From contig NZ_CP108394.1 of NCBI RefSeq assembly GCF_041435215.1, positions 2,170,001 to 2,234,000 on the forward strand: DNA of 64,000 nt. The letters are read 5' to 3'. Every line of letters starts with the position of its first letter. The first letter of the stretch is position 1. This DNA comes from Streptomyces sp. NBC_01314 (GTDB lineage: Bacteria; Actinomycetota; Actinomycetes; Streptomycetales; Streptomycetaceae). A program made the position numbers and the translations under genes. The notes under the pieces were generated by a model. It was given only the letters and a program-made list of their open reading frames with translations. It was not told the DNA's origin and searched no databases. Shown here one piece after another: positions 24,516 through 33,466 of this stretch.

Positions 24516-25888
24516 CTTCTGCCGACGCCGACACCGGTCTGCTCGCCCCCGGGTGGACCGGTTCCCCGGCCGCGGCCTCGACCGGCGACACCGCCTACCT
24601 GCAGGCGCTGCTCGACGCCGAGGCCGCACTGACCCGCGCCCAGGCGGCGCTGGGACTGGCCCCCGCCGCGGCCGGGCCCGCGGTGACCTCGGCGGCGGAT
24701 GCCGCCGCCTTCGACACGCGGTCCCTCGCGGAGCGCGCCCGCGGCGGCGGCAACCCGGTGATCCCCCTGGTCGCGGACCTCACGACGGCGGTCGGCGGCG
24801 AGTACGGCCCGTACGTCCACCGGGGCGCGACCAGCCAGGACATCATGGACACGGCGACGATGCTGGTCGCCGCCCGCACCCTCGACCTGATCCTGGCCGA
24901 CCTCGGCCGTACGGAGTCCGCGCTGGCCGCCGTCGCCGCCGCGCACCGGGACACCGCGATGCCGGGCCGCACCCTCACCCAGCACGCCGTGCCCACGACC
25001 TTCGGGCTGAAGGCGGCGGGCTGGCGCTCGCTGATCCTGGACGCCAGGGACCGGCTCACGGCCGTACGGGCAGACCTGCCCGCCCAACTCGGCGGCGCGG
25101 CGGGCACGCTGGCGGCCTTCACGGTCTTCCGGACGACCGGCGCCCAGGCCGCGGCGGACTCCGCGACCCAGGTCGACCCGCACGCCCTGGTCGCCGCGTA
25201 CGCCCGTGAACTCGGCCTGCGTGAACCCGAGTTGCCCTGGCACACCCTGCGCACCCCGATCGCGGACCTCGCCGGAGCGTTGGCCTTCGCCGCGGGCGCC
25301 CTGGGGAAGGTCGCGGTGGACGTACTCACCCTGGCCCGGACGGAGATCGCGGAGGTCGCTGAGGGCAGCGGGGGCGGTTCGTCGGCGATGCCGCACAAGG
25401 CGAACCCCGTACGGTCCACGCTGATCGCGGCGGCGGCCCGGCGGGCGCCCCAGCTGGCGGCGACGCTGTACGGCGCGCTGACCGCCGAGGACGAGCGACC
25501 GGCCGGGGCGTGGCACGCCGAGTGGGAGCCGTTGCGCGATCTGCTCCGGCTGGTCGGGGGTGCGGCGCGGGACGCGGTGGACCTCACGCGGGGACTCCGG
25601 GTGAACGCCGACGTGATGCGCCGACATCTGGACCTCACCCATGGGTTGATCGTCTCCGAGCGGCTGGCGGCCGAGCTGACCCCGGTGCTGGGCCGGGCCG
25701 TCGCCAAGGAGCTGCTGACCCGGACGGCGAAACGGGTCCACGCCGAGGGCCGGCCACTGAGCGAACTGCTGCTGGAGGAGCCGGAGTTGAAGGACGCCGC
25801 GCCCGCACTCATCGCGGAACTCACCGATCCCACCCACTACACCGGCTCCGCCGGAGCCCTCACCGACCGTGCCCTGGAGCGACGTTGA
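24512..25888 (+). CDS. pcaB: 3-carboxy-cis,cis-muconate cycloisomerase
   Basis: The 458-residue protein belongs to the fumarase/aspartase superfamily and converts 3-carboxymuconate to 4-carboxymuconolactone. The signature loop GSSAMPHKANPVRS is present at about residues 289-302, as are the conserved ATSQDIMDTA and LTQHAVPTTFGLK regions. The start is GTG at 24512 and overlaps the pcaG stop, so the two are translationally coupled. The C-terminus overlaps the pcaL start in the same way. Confidence 0.92.
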   Translation: MTSADADTGLLAPGWTGSPAAASTGDTAYLQALLDAEAALTRAQAALGLAPAAAGPAVTSAADAAAFDTRSLAERARGGGNPVIPLVADLTTAVGGEYGPYVHRGATSQDIMDTATMLVAARTLDLILADLGRTESALAAVAAAHRDTAMPGRTLTQHAVPTTFGLKAAGWRSLILDARDRLTAVRADLPAQLGGAAGTLAAFTVFRTTGAQAAADSATQVDPHALVAAYARELGLREPELPWHTLRTPIADLAGALAFAAGALGKVAVDVLTLARTEIAEVAEGSGGGSSAMPHKANPVRSTLIAAAARRAPQLAATLYGALTAEDERPAGAWHAEWEPLRDLLRLVGGAARDAVDLTRGLRVNADVMRRHLDLTHGLIVSERLAAELTPVLGRAVAKELLTRTAKRVHAEGRPLSELLLEEPELKDAAPALIAELTDPTHYTGSAGALTDRALERR

Positions 25889-27021
25889 CCGACAAGCTGC
25901 TCAACCACCGCGTGGAGGGTCCGCCGTCCGCTCCTCCGCTGCTGCTCGGCCCCTCCCTCGGCACGTCGACCAGGCTGTGGGACAAGGTGGCGCCCGAGCT
26001 GTCGATCACGCACCGGGTGATCCGCTGGGACCTGCCGGGGCACGGCGACTCCCCCGCCGGCCTGATCGCCCCGGGTGCGACGGTCGGCGATCTGGCCGCA
26101 CTGGTGCTGGCGCTGGCGGACGCGCTGGGTGTCGAGCGGTTCGCCTACGCGGGTGTGTCCCTGGGCGGCGCGGTCGGTCTGCAGCTGGCCGCGCACCACC
26201 CGGAGCGGGTCTCGTCCCTCGCCGTGATCTGCTCCTCGGCGCACTTCAACGGGGCCAAGCCGTGGCGGGAACGGGCGGAACTGGTGCGCCGGGAAGGGCT
26301 GGCCGGGCTCGCGGAAAGCGCCGACTCGCGTTGGTTCACGCCCGGTTTCACCGTGCCGGAGCTGGTCGACGACCACCGGAACGCCGACCCGGAGGCGTAC
26401 GCCGCCTGCTGCGACGCGCTCGGCGCGTTCGACATCCGCGAGGACCTGCCCAGAATCTCCGCGCCCACGCTCCTCGTGGCCGGCCGGCAGGACCCGGCGA
26501 CGCCGCCCGCGCAGCTGCGGGAGATCGCGGACGCGGTGCCCGGATCGTCACTCACGGAGATCCCCGGCGCGTCCCATCTCGCGCCCGCCGAGCGCCCGGA
26601 AGCCGTACTGGCGGCGCTGCGCGGGCACTTCGACGGATACGCGAAGCGCGGTATGGAGGTGCGCCGTCAGGTCCTCGGCGACGCGCACGTGGACCGCGCC
26701 CAGTCCCGGCAGACGCCGTTCACGGCCCGCTTCCAGGACTTCATCTCCCGCTACGCCTGGGGTGAGATCTGGACCGACCCCACACTGTCCCACCGCGAAC
26801 GCAGCATGATCACACTGACCGCGCTGGTCGCCCACGGCCACTACGACGAACTGGCCATGCACATCCGCGCGGCCCGCCGCAACGGCCTCACCCCGGAGGA
26901 GATCGGCGCCGTCCTCCTCCAGACCGCCGTGTACTGCGGAGTCCCGGCGGCGAACTCCGCGTTCGCGACGGCCCAGCGGGTACTGGCGGAGGAGGACGCG
27001 GACCGGGACCCAACTACATGA
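25885..27021 (+). CDS. pcaL: 3-oxoadipate enol-lactonase / 4-carboxymuconolactone decarboxylase fusion
   Basis: The 378-residue protein fuses two enzymes. Residues 1-250 are an alpha/beta-hydrolase (PcaD) with nucleophile motif GVSLGG and catalytic His in GASHLAP. Residues about 260-375 are the decarboxylase PcaC (SRYAWGEIWTDPTLSHRERSMITLTALVAHGHYDEL, then EIGAVLLQTAVYCGVPAAN). This is the actinobacterial PcaL form, yielding 3-oxoadipate. The start is TTG at 25885, overlapping the pcaB stop. The 3' end overlaps the convergent regulator-like gene by 8 nt. The next enzymes (PcaIJ, PcaF) are not encoded here. Confidence 0.92.
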   Translation: MTDKLLNHRVEGPPSAPPLLLGPSLGTSTRLWDKVAPELSITHRVIRWDLPGHGDSPAGLIAPGATVGDLAALVLALADALGVERFAYAGVSLGGAVGLQLAAHHPERVSSLAVICSSAHFNGAKPWRERAELVRREGLAGLAESADSRWFTPGFTVPELVDDHRNADPEAYAACCDALGAFDIREDLPRISAPTLLVAGRQDPATPPAQLREIADAVPGSSLTEIPGASHLAPAERPEAVLAALRGHFDGYAKRGMEVRRQVLGDAHVDRAQSRQTPFTARFQDFISRYAWGEIWTDPTLSHRERSMITLTALVAHGHYDELAMHIRAARRNGLTPEEIGAVLLQTAVYCGVPAANSAFATAQRVLAEEDADRDPTT

Positions 27022-29686
27022 GTCCGTCCAGCGCCTTCCTCGCCCGCTCGACCAGTCCGTCCGCGCCACAGGACTCGGCCAGGGTCAGGCCCCGGTTGAG
27101 CTCGGAGACCGAGCGGATGGCGATGCCGTGGTCGACGCGGGCCGCCGCGTGCTCGTAGGCCGAGGGCGAGGCCGCGAGGTAGGTGACCGCCTGGGCGTAC
27201 AGGGAGGCGGCCTGTTTGCCGGTGGCGAGAAAGGCCTCGACGCGCAGAGCCTCACCGATGGCGGTGTCCGTGCCGAGGCGTTCGGCACGGCGGCGGACGC
27301 TCACGGCGAGTTCGGCGGCGCGGCGCGGGTCCTCGGAGACAAGCGCGCGGGCGAGGTCTCCTCCCCAAGGGGCGATGACCGTGTTGTGGTGGCCCCGGGC
27401 GGCCGCCGCCTTCTCCGCGGCCTCCAGTTCGTTGATGCCGTCCTTGGTGCGGCCGACGGCGAGCAGCAGCCGGCCCCGTACGGAACGGGGGTCGGGCAGC
27501 ACGACGGTGGACGGATACGGAGGCGCGAAACCGTGCTCCTCGGCGACCGCCCAGGCCTCCTGGACATGGCCGCGGGCGAGCAGTGTGTCGACCAGGTTGC
27601 AGGTCGACGACCAGTGCAGCGGCAGCCCGCGGCCCACCCGCTCGGCGAAGGCCAGCGACTTGCGCAGGGATTCCTCCGCCTCCCTGAGGCGGCCCCGCAT
27701 GCGATGTCCGTGTCCGACGTAGGCGTGGGCCAGGGCGAGATGGCCGCCGCTCCACCCGGCGCTCTCGTAGGTGCGCAGGGCCTCCGTGTAGAGGCTCTCC
27801 GCCCGGTCGAGCCGGTCCGCGTAGGCGTACGCGATGGCCAGCATCAGCGGCAGTTCGATGTCCCACTCGCCGGCGGTCCAGCCGAGGCCCGGCGCCAGTC
27901 GGCCGTTGACGAGGGCGCGGTCGCAGAACTCGACGACCTCCTCGGCGTTCTCACCCCGCACCACGGCGTCGAAACCGCGCAGGATGAGCAGCGCGCGCTC
28001 GGAGTTGTCCTTCCCCGTGCAGGCCGCGGCGAGGGCGGACAGCTCCTGGGAGTGGGTCGGTGAGAGTTCCACGTCGGCGTGGATGACCGACCACATGTAG
28101 TGGGCGGCCTGGAGCCGCATCCGGCCCGGGCCCGGTTCCATCCGGGCAGCTTCCGCGTCGACCGTGCGGACCGCCTCCTCCAACTGGTCGTTGTGGAGCA
28201 GCGCCTGGGAGAGACGGAAGACCGCGTTCACGCGCTCGGCGCTGTCCAGGCCCGGCTCGGCGAGCGCCGAGCGGAGGTACTCGACGGTGGTGGCGGGCGA
28301 GGTGAGAAGGGTGGCGCAGCCCAGTTCGTAGAGCACCCGGACACGGACGTCCTGCTCCGGCGGCTCCTTCAGGGCACGCTCCAGACAGCGGCGGGCGGCG
28401 TCCGGGGCGCCCACGGCGAGGTGCTCGCGCGCTGCGGCGCGCAGCTGTTCGACCAGTTCGGGGTCGCCGTCGGCGTGCACTTCGACGAGGTGGCGTGAGG
28501 CCGCCGCGGCGCCCCGCCCGGACTCGCTGACGACTGTCGCGGCCACGCCGTGGAACGCCGTGCGGATGCCCGACGGGATCGACTTGTAGACCGCGGTGGC
28601 GATCAACGGGTGCACGAACTCCAGATCGCCGGCCCCCGCCCGGCGGTTGGCCGGACTGGATTCGGTGAGGATGCGGGCCTCGGTCAGCAGGTGAGCGCAC
28701 TCCGCCGCCGTCTCCCGGCTCAGGGAGGCGAGCCGGGCGACGATCTCCACGGAGATGCCGGTGTGCAGGATGGCCGCCGCATAGGCGAAGCGGGTGGCGT
28801 CGACGCCGAGCGCTTCCAGGCGGGCGACGAGGCCGATTCCACGTGCCGCCCGGTTCAGGGCGCGCAGTTCGGCGGCGGAGCCCTCGGCCGGTTCCAGCCC
28901 GCTGTCCTGCACCTTGGCGAGGAGCTCGACGGTGTCGTACGGGTTGCCGCCGGTCACCGCCCACACCTCGCGGCAGAACGGGTCGTCGGCGTGTTCGCCG
29001 ATCGTGGCGCGGGTGAGCCCGGCGGTGGCCTCGGGCGTGAGCGACCTGACCGTGGCGACCGGGCGGGCCCTGGCGGCGACCCGGGCCAGATGGCGGGTTC
29101 CCTCGCCGGTGGCCTCACCGGGGCGGCGGGCCACCAGGACGAGGACGCACATCTCCGTGAGGCGCTCGGCGACGGCGGACAGCCAGTGCAGGGTCTCCTG
29201 GTCCGCCCAGTGCGCGTCGTCGATGAGCAGCACGAGCGGCCAGGTCCGCCGGGAGAGCCGGTTCACGACGGCGACCAGGCCGTCGCACACGGCCTGCGGG
29301 TCGGCCGGGCCCTCGCCCGGCTCCACGAGCCCCAGTGCGGGTCCGGCGATGTCGTACCAGTCCCCCAGGTACTCGCGGATCTCCCCCTCCATCAACCCGA
29401 TCAACGCGGGCTGCAGCAACTGCCGTACGACGTTGAAGGGGACCGACGCGACGGTCTCGCCGCCGCGTGCGTACCAGGCCGTGCAGCCCCGCTCCCCGGC
29501 GATCCGGCGGGCCTCGGCGAGGAGGGCGGTCTTGCCGATGCCCGCCTCGCCGCTGAACACCAGGACACTTCCCGGGGATGCCTTGTCGACGCGGAGTTCG
29601 TCGATCGCCTGTGTGATGGCGGCGATCTCCGCGTCGCGCTCCCACAGAGAAGCCGAGGCGGCCGGATCGGGCCGTCCCTCCGTCAT
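27014..29686 (-). CDS. LuxR-type (LAL) AAA ATPase regulator lacking the DNA-binding domain
   Basis: The 890-residue protein begins with an AAA ATPase domain with Walker A GEAGIGKTALL (about 47-57) and Walker B LVLLIDDAHWAD (about 150-161). A long helical TPR-like region with alanine- and arginine-rich repeats follows to the end. This is the plan of large LAL regulators, but those end with a LuxR-type helix-turn-helix of about 65 residues. Here the protein stops at VERARKALDGLM with no such motif. It may act through a partner protein or be a truncated regulator. It is convergent with pcaL, overlapping it by 8 nt. Confidence 0.75.
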   Translation of the reverse strand: MTEGRPDPAASASLWERDAEIAAITQAIDELRVDKASPGSVLVFSGEAGIGKTALLAEARRIAGERGCTAWYARGGETVASVPFNVVRQLLQPALIGLMEGEIREYLGDWYDIAGPALGLVEPGEGPADPQAVCDGLVAVVNRLSRRTWPLVLLIDDAHWADQETLHWLSAVAERLTEMCVLVLVARRPGEATGEGTRHLARVAARARPVATVRSLTPEATAGLTRATIGEHADDPFCREVWAVTGGNPYDTVELLAKVQDSGLEPAEGSAAELRALNRAARGIGLVARLEALGVDATRFAYAAAILHTGISVEIVARLASLSRETAAECAHLLTEARILTESSPANRRAGAGDLEFVHPLIATAVYKSIPSGIRTAFHGVAATVVSESGRGAAAASRHLVEVHADGDPELVEQLRAAAREHLAVGAPDAARRCLERALKEPPEQDVRVRVLYELGCATLLTSPATTVEYLRSALAEPGLDSAERVNAVFRLSQALLHNDQLEEAVRTVDAEAARMEPGPGRMRLQAAHYMWSVIHADVELSPTHSQELSALAAACTGKDNSERALLILRGFDAVVRGENAEEVVEFCDRALVNGRLAPGLGWTAGEWDIELPLMLAIAYAYADRLDRAESLYTEALRTYESAGWSGGHLALAHAYVGHGHRMRGRLREAEESLRKSLAFAERVGRGLPLHWSSTCNLVDTLLARGHVQEAWAVAEEHGFAPPYPSTVVLPDPRSVRGRLLLAVGRTKDGINELEAAEKAAAARGHHNTVIAPWGGDLARALVSEDPRRAAELAVSVRRRAERLGTDTAIGEALRVEAFLATGKQAASLYAQAVTYLAASPSAYEHAAARVDHGIAIRSVSELNRGLTLAESCGADGLVERARKALDGLM

Positions 29687-29929
29687 CCCGCTACCTCCCC
29701 AAGCGCCGCCCGAACGACGTACAGGTTATTGAGCGTAGTCCTCCGACTGCCGAAGTGGAGGCTGGTCCGGGCACCTGTTGCCGTGTCGGGTGACATCGGA
29801 CGGCTCCGGCGCGACGCGTCCGGCCGCCCACCGGCCACGTCGAAAGTGATGGGCAGTCAACTGCCCGTGATCGGAGGCCGGTTCTCCGGTTCTCCGCTGT
29901 GGGCGGGTCCGCACCCGCCAGGAACCGGA

Positions 29930-30290
29930 ATGACCTCATCCGCTCATCAGGGCCCCGTGGGAGGGGAGCTCAAGGGCGCGGTGTCGGTGCTGAGGGAGTC
30001 CGCGCCACCGGGCAGGCAGGGGCTGTACGGGGCGTGGCAGTCGTTCACGGTGGCGCTGGGGCTGCTGGGCGGGGCGGGAGTGGCCGCCCTGCCGGCCGCC
30101 GTCCTGTCCTCGGGAGAACTGAAGTCGTGGGGGTGGCGGCTTCCGTTCCTGTTGACGCCGGCGCTCGGCCTCGGCGCGCTGCGGCTGCGACTGCGGCTGC
30201 GGCTGCGGCTGGACGAGACGCCGGCCTTCCGACAGGGACAGCAAGGCGCGCGGCCCGCGCCGAGGACCACGGGCAAGGAGCTGTTCCACG
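29930..30290 (+). pseudogene. Decayed fragment of an MHS-family MFS transporter
   Basis: The frame from 29930 resembles the middle of metabolite:H+ symporters (the group with PcaK-like and shikimate or ketoglutarate carriers): GGELKGAVSVLRESAPPGRQGLYGAWQSF, then SWGWRLPFLLTPALGLGALRLRLR and ETPAFR. These segments normally lie around transmembrane helices 4 to 6 of a protein of about 430 residues. Everything before and after is missing or unrecognisable, and the helix after SWGWRLPF carries a hexamer-expanded Leu-Arg run (30178-30212). The remains sit between two genes with no partner. Because they follow the pca operon, the parent may have carried an aromatic acid. Confidence 0.65.
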
Positions 30291-30561
30291 GCGGCTGTCC
30301 GCGCGCCGCGCCGGCCGAGTTTCCGGTGCCGCGCCCGGCGGACGTCGTCGCGCCCCTCACCCTTCTCACCGCCCGCACGGTCGCGGATGCCACGCCCGCG
30401 GTAAGGGCGTTCGCCCCGTGCCCGCGCCGGACGCCCCCGTCGTGTGTTCCGCTGCGGCCGGTGTCGTCGGACTCGGCCGGTCGGCGGGGAAATCGTGGCG
30501 GGCGCGCGGATAACCGTCCCCCTCTCATCCGCTTTTCACTCCGGCCTCATACGGTTGCACC

Positions 30562-31629
30562 ATGACGCAGGTGACTCCTCCCGGCTGGTACCCCGACCCC
30601 GGCCAGACAAGTGACGCGCCCGCCACCGAGCGCTGGTGGGACGGCAAGACGTGGACGGACCAGATCCGGCCCGCGGGTTCGGCCGCGGGGTTCGGCCCCC
30701 CGGTCCACCCGCCGGGCGCCGGTCCGTACCCGCCGAGCGCCGGTCCGTACCCGCCAGGGGCCGGGGGCCACCCGGGGTACCCCGGATATCCCGGCTATCC
30801 GGTCTCGCCTCCGAAGCGCGGCCTGCGCATCGGGATAGCCATCGCCGTGGCGGCCGCGGTGCTGGCCAGCATCGGGGTGGGCGTGTACGCCCTGACACGC
30901 GGCGACAGTGGCAGCGAAGGCAGTACGACGTCCCAGGGCTCCGGCGGGCAGAACGGCCAGGGCGGTACCGACGGTGGATCGGGCGGGCCGGGCTCCAGCT
31001 CCGGCGGCCAGGGCGGACCCGGTGGATCGGGCGGCTCGGACGGCCAGACCCCCGCGCCGGACGGCTCCGGGCAGCCGCCGCAGACCGAGGAGGGGTACGC
31101 CACCGACACGACCAGCGGCATCAGCATCCCCGTGCCCGACGGCTGGCTCGGCTCGCCCCTGCAGGCCGGCGCCCAGGTGACGACGGAGGCGTCGTACGAG
31201 TGCCCGGCCGACGCCACGAAGACCTGCACGCGCGGCGGCGCCTACTCGTCGCCCGCCGAGCTGCTGAAGCTGAAGGCCACCACCGCCGAGGCGGCCGCCA
31301 AGGAGGACATCTCCCAGGCCGCCGAGGACGCCTACGGCTCCGAGGGCTACGGGAAGATCACCTCCCACGAGGAGCTGGCCTCCAAGGCGGTGACCGTGGC
31401 CGGCGAGAAGGGCTACTACGTCCGCTGGAAGGTGGTCACGGGCAAGGGCGACGACGGCTACGTCGAGTCGCTGGCCTTCCCCTCACCGGCCGACTCCAAG
31501 CAGCTCGTCGTGGTCCGCTTCGGCATCGACGTGAGCGGCGAGGCGCCCAAGCAGTCGGTCATCGACGACATCACCAACGGCATCAAGAAGGCGGCGATCA
31601 GCGGGGGCGGCAGCGGTCAGGACGTGTGA
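30562..31629 (+). CDS. DUF2510-domain membrane protein
   Basis: The 355-residue protein starts with a short DUF2510 motif (PPGWYPDPGQ, then ERWWDGKTWTD), followed by a Pro/Gly/Tyr-rich linker and one transmembrane helix (about 90-112: GIAIAVAAAVLASIGVGVYAL). After a Gly/Ser-rich spacer comes an extracellular domain (about 190-345) with two Cys in ECPADATKTC. DUF2510 is frequent in actinobacterial membrane proteins, but its role is unknown. The gene stands alone. A 20-bp-stem terminator follows. Confidence 0.8.
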   Translation: MTQVTPPGWYPDPGQTSDAPATERWWDGKTWTDQIRPAGSAAGFGPPVHPPGAGPYPPSAGPYPPGAGGHPGYPGYPGYPVSPPKRGLRIGIAIAVAAAVLASIGVGVYALTRGDSGSEGSTTSQGSGGQNGQGGTDGGSGGPGSSSGGQGGPGGSGGSDGQTPAPDGSGQPPQTEEGYATDTTSGISIPVPDGWLGSPLQAGAQVTTEASYECPADATKTCTRGGAYSSPAELLKLKATTAEAAAKEDISQAAEDAYGSEGYGKITSHEELASKAVTVAGEKGYYVRWKVVTGKGDDGYVESLAFPSPADSKQLVVVRFGIDVSGEAPKQSVIDDITNGIKKAAISGGGSGQDV

Positions 31630-31673
31630 CTCTTCGCACGCCCGTCCCGCTCCGGCCGATCGGCCGGAAAAGT

Positions 31674-31720
31674 CGGCCGGGTGGGGTTCCTCTCCGCTCC
31701 AGAGGAACCCCACCCGGCCG
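31674..31720. terminator. Strong bidirectional terminator
   Basis: A perfect 20-bp stem, with arms 31674-31693 and 31701-31720 starting CGGCCGGGTGGGG and ending CCCCACCCGGCCG, closes a 7-nt loop. It lies between the converging DUF2510 and TetR genes and could serve both. There is no U-tract. Confidence 0.85.
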
Positions 31721-31800
31721 GGGTACGCGCCGCCCCCGTCCCCACGGTGCGGCGCGATCAGGTCGTCGTCCGGTTCAGTCCACGGACGGCGGCCTGAGCC

Positions 31801-32415
31801 TCACTCGAGGCCGAGCGTCGGTAGCACGGCCGCCTCGATGAACTTGATGATGTATGTCTCGTCGGCGTCCCGGCCCTCCAGGACAGGGCGGGCCCGCAGT
31901 ACGCCGAAGATCTGTGCCGGGACGAACTCCAGCGCCGGATGGTCCGCGGTGACCTCGCCGCGCGCCACGCCGCGGGCGATCATCGCCCGGAACGCGTCGA
32001 TCTCCGGCTCCACCAGCGCGTCCCGCAGGGCCGCCCGCAACTCCTCGTCCTGCACGACGGCCTGGCCGAGGGCCTGGAACAGCCGAGCCTCCAGAACGTA
32101 GCCCTCACCGGCGTGCCGGGCCACCTCGCGCAGGTCACCGGCGAGGGTGCCGGTGTCGATCCCCGCGAAGCGGACACTACGGCGCGCGCGCAGCGCGGCC
32201 GCCACGAACTGCGGCTTCGTCCTCCACTGCCGGTAGAGCGTCGACTTGCTGCACCGCGTGGTCGCGGCGACGCCCTCCATGGTCACCGAGTCGTAACCGC
32301 ACTCACGGATCTGTTCGAGCACGGCGTCGAAGAACTCCAGCTCACGCTCGGGCGTGAGTTTGGAGCGGCGCGAGGCGACGGCCGTCTCCGGCCCGTCCGC
32401 TGCCTGCGACGTCAT
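31801..32415 (-). CDS. TetR-family regulator
   Basis: The 204-residue protein has a TetR helix-turn-helix in its first third (AVLEQIRECGYDSVTMEGVAATTRCSKSTLYRQWRTKPQFV) and an alpha-helical ligand domain. ATG at 32415 follows a good ribosome site (AAGGAGACACGAGCC), so the extra upstream codons are non-coding. Its promoter lies in the divergent gap that contains a striking array of near-palindromic 10-mers (32453-32574), almost certainly its operator. The gene is divergent from the PAP2/DMT pair, which it probably also controls. The ligand is unknown. Confidence 0.87.
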   Translation of the reverse strand: MTSQAADGPETAVASRRSKLTPERELEFFDAVLEQIRECGYDSVTMEGVAATTRCSKSTLYRQWRTKPQFVAAALRARRSVRFAGIDTGTLAGDLREVARHAGEGYVLEARLFQALGQAVVQDEELRAALRDALVEPEIDAFRAMIARGVARGEVTADHPALEFVPAQIFGVLRARPVLEGRDADETYIIKFIEAAVLPTLGLE

Positions 32416-32452
32416 GGCTCGTGTCTCCTTCGGTCGTCCCCAGCCGAAAGGC

Positions 32453-32574
32453 CTGTCGGTACGCCACTGTACCGGAACGCCGCCGTATCGGTACAGTGGC
32501 GTATCGATACCCCCCCGTTTCGGTACAGTGGCGTATCGGTACACTCTCGTATCGGTACTAGGGCGTATCGATCG
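32453..32574. promoter_or_regulatory. Operator array: 16-bp-periodic GTATCGRTAC units
   Basis: Near-palindromes of the form GTATCGGTAC or GTATCGATAC start at 32485, 32501, 32517, 32533, 32549 and 32565, exactly 16 bp apart. Spacers are 6 bp (AGTGGC, CCCCCC, AGTGGC, ACTCTC, TAGGGC). Two degenerate units, ending at 32462 and starting at 32469, precede them with the same 6-bp gap. The unit at 32501 is a perfect palindrome. The array fills most of the gap between the divergent TetR and PAP2 genes. Confidence 0.8.
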
Positions 32575-32601
32575 CCTGCACCACCTGCACCACCTGCACC
32601 A
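32575..32601. repeat. 9-bp tandem repeat CCTGCACCA x3
   Basis: Three perfect copies at 32575-32583, 32584-32592 and 32593-32601, directly after the operator array and 64 bp before the PAP2 start. Confidence 0.85.
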
Positions 32602-32665
32602 CCCGTATTGCCTGTACCGCCATGAGAACCAGCGCCACCAGCGCCATCAGTGAAAGGGCCGGGGG

Positions 32666-33466
32666 ATGGAATGCCACACCGAGCCTGCGGAAGAGCGGGC
32701 GGCCGCGATATCGCGGCCACCCCTCGTCCGTGAGTTCCTGCTCGTCGCAGGGCTCTTCCTCGTCTACAAGTTCGGCCGGACGCTGGCCGACGGCCACACC
32801 ACCGAGGCGTACCGCAACGCCCACCTCGTGTGGGACTGGGAGCGGGCCCTGCGTCTGCCGGGCGAGGGCTCCGCGCAGGCCGCGCTGCTGCACGGCGACA
32901 CGCTGGTCCACATCGCGAACGTCTACTACGCGACCGTCCACTTCCCGGCCACCGCGGCCTTCCTCGTCTGGCTGTACCTGCGGCGCCCCGCGCACTACGT
33001 CTGGGCGCGCCGGGTCCTCGCCGCCCTCACCGCCGCCGCCCTGCTGCTGCACCTCGCGTTCCCGCTGGCCCCGCCGCGGATGCTGGACGTGGCCGGCCTC
33101 GTCGACACCGGACAGGTGTACGGACCGACGGTCTACTCGGCGGTGCCGGCGACCGACTCCATGGCGAACCAGTTCGCGGCGATGCCCTCGCTGCACTTCG
33201 GCTGGGCCCTGATGGTCGCGATCGGCCTGATCGCCGCGACCCGCTCCCGGTGGCGTTGGCTGTGGCTGCTGCACCCGCTGGTGACCCTGGCCGTGATCGT
33301 CGGCACCGCGAACCACTACTGGCTGGACGCGATCGTGGCGGGCACCCTGCTCGCCGTCGCCCTCGCCGTGATCCAGCTCCCGCACCGGACGGCCACGACC
33401 GCCGGGCAGCACTCCAAGGCCCTCGTACCAACCGAGGAGCCCGTCCTGGTGGGAGCGGTCCGATGA
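32666..33466 (+). CDS. PAP2-family membrane phosphatase
   Basis: The 266-residue integral membrane protein belongs to the PAP2 superfamily (Aur1/Ipt1-like branch), which removes or transfers phosphate groups of lipids. Catalytic motifs are AMPSLHFGWALM (about 172-183) and NHYWLDAI (about 213-220), with a preceding APPRMLD. About six helices are visible. ATG at 32666 has a GGGGG ribosome site. The stop overlaps the next start (ATGA), so the gene is coupled to the DMT permease. The upstream operator array suggests control by the divergent TetR protein. Confidence 0.82.
   Translation: MECHTEPAEERAAAISRPPLVREFLLVAGLFLVYKFGRTLADGHTTEAYRNAHLVWDWERALRLPGEGSAQAALLHGDTLVHIANVYYATVHFPATAAFLVWLYLRRPAHYVWARRVLAALTAAALLLHLAFPLAPPRMLDVAGLVDTGQVYGPTVYSAVPATDSMANQFAAMPSLHFGWALMVAIGLIAATRSRWRWLWLLHPLVTLAVIVGTANHYWLDAIVAGTLLAVALAVIQLPHRTATTAGQHSKALVPTEEPVLVGAVR

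Noticed and set aside
30178..30212. Leu-Arg repeat considered as a membrane-active peptide gene.
   Set aside because: It lies inside the transporter-like frame and is better explained by hexamer expansion in a decaying gene.
32453..32601. Regularly spaced repeats that might be read as a CRISPR array.
   Set aside because: Units are only 10 bp with 6-bp spacers that partly repeat (AGTGGC), far too small for CRISPR, and no cas gene is present. An operator array fits.
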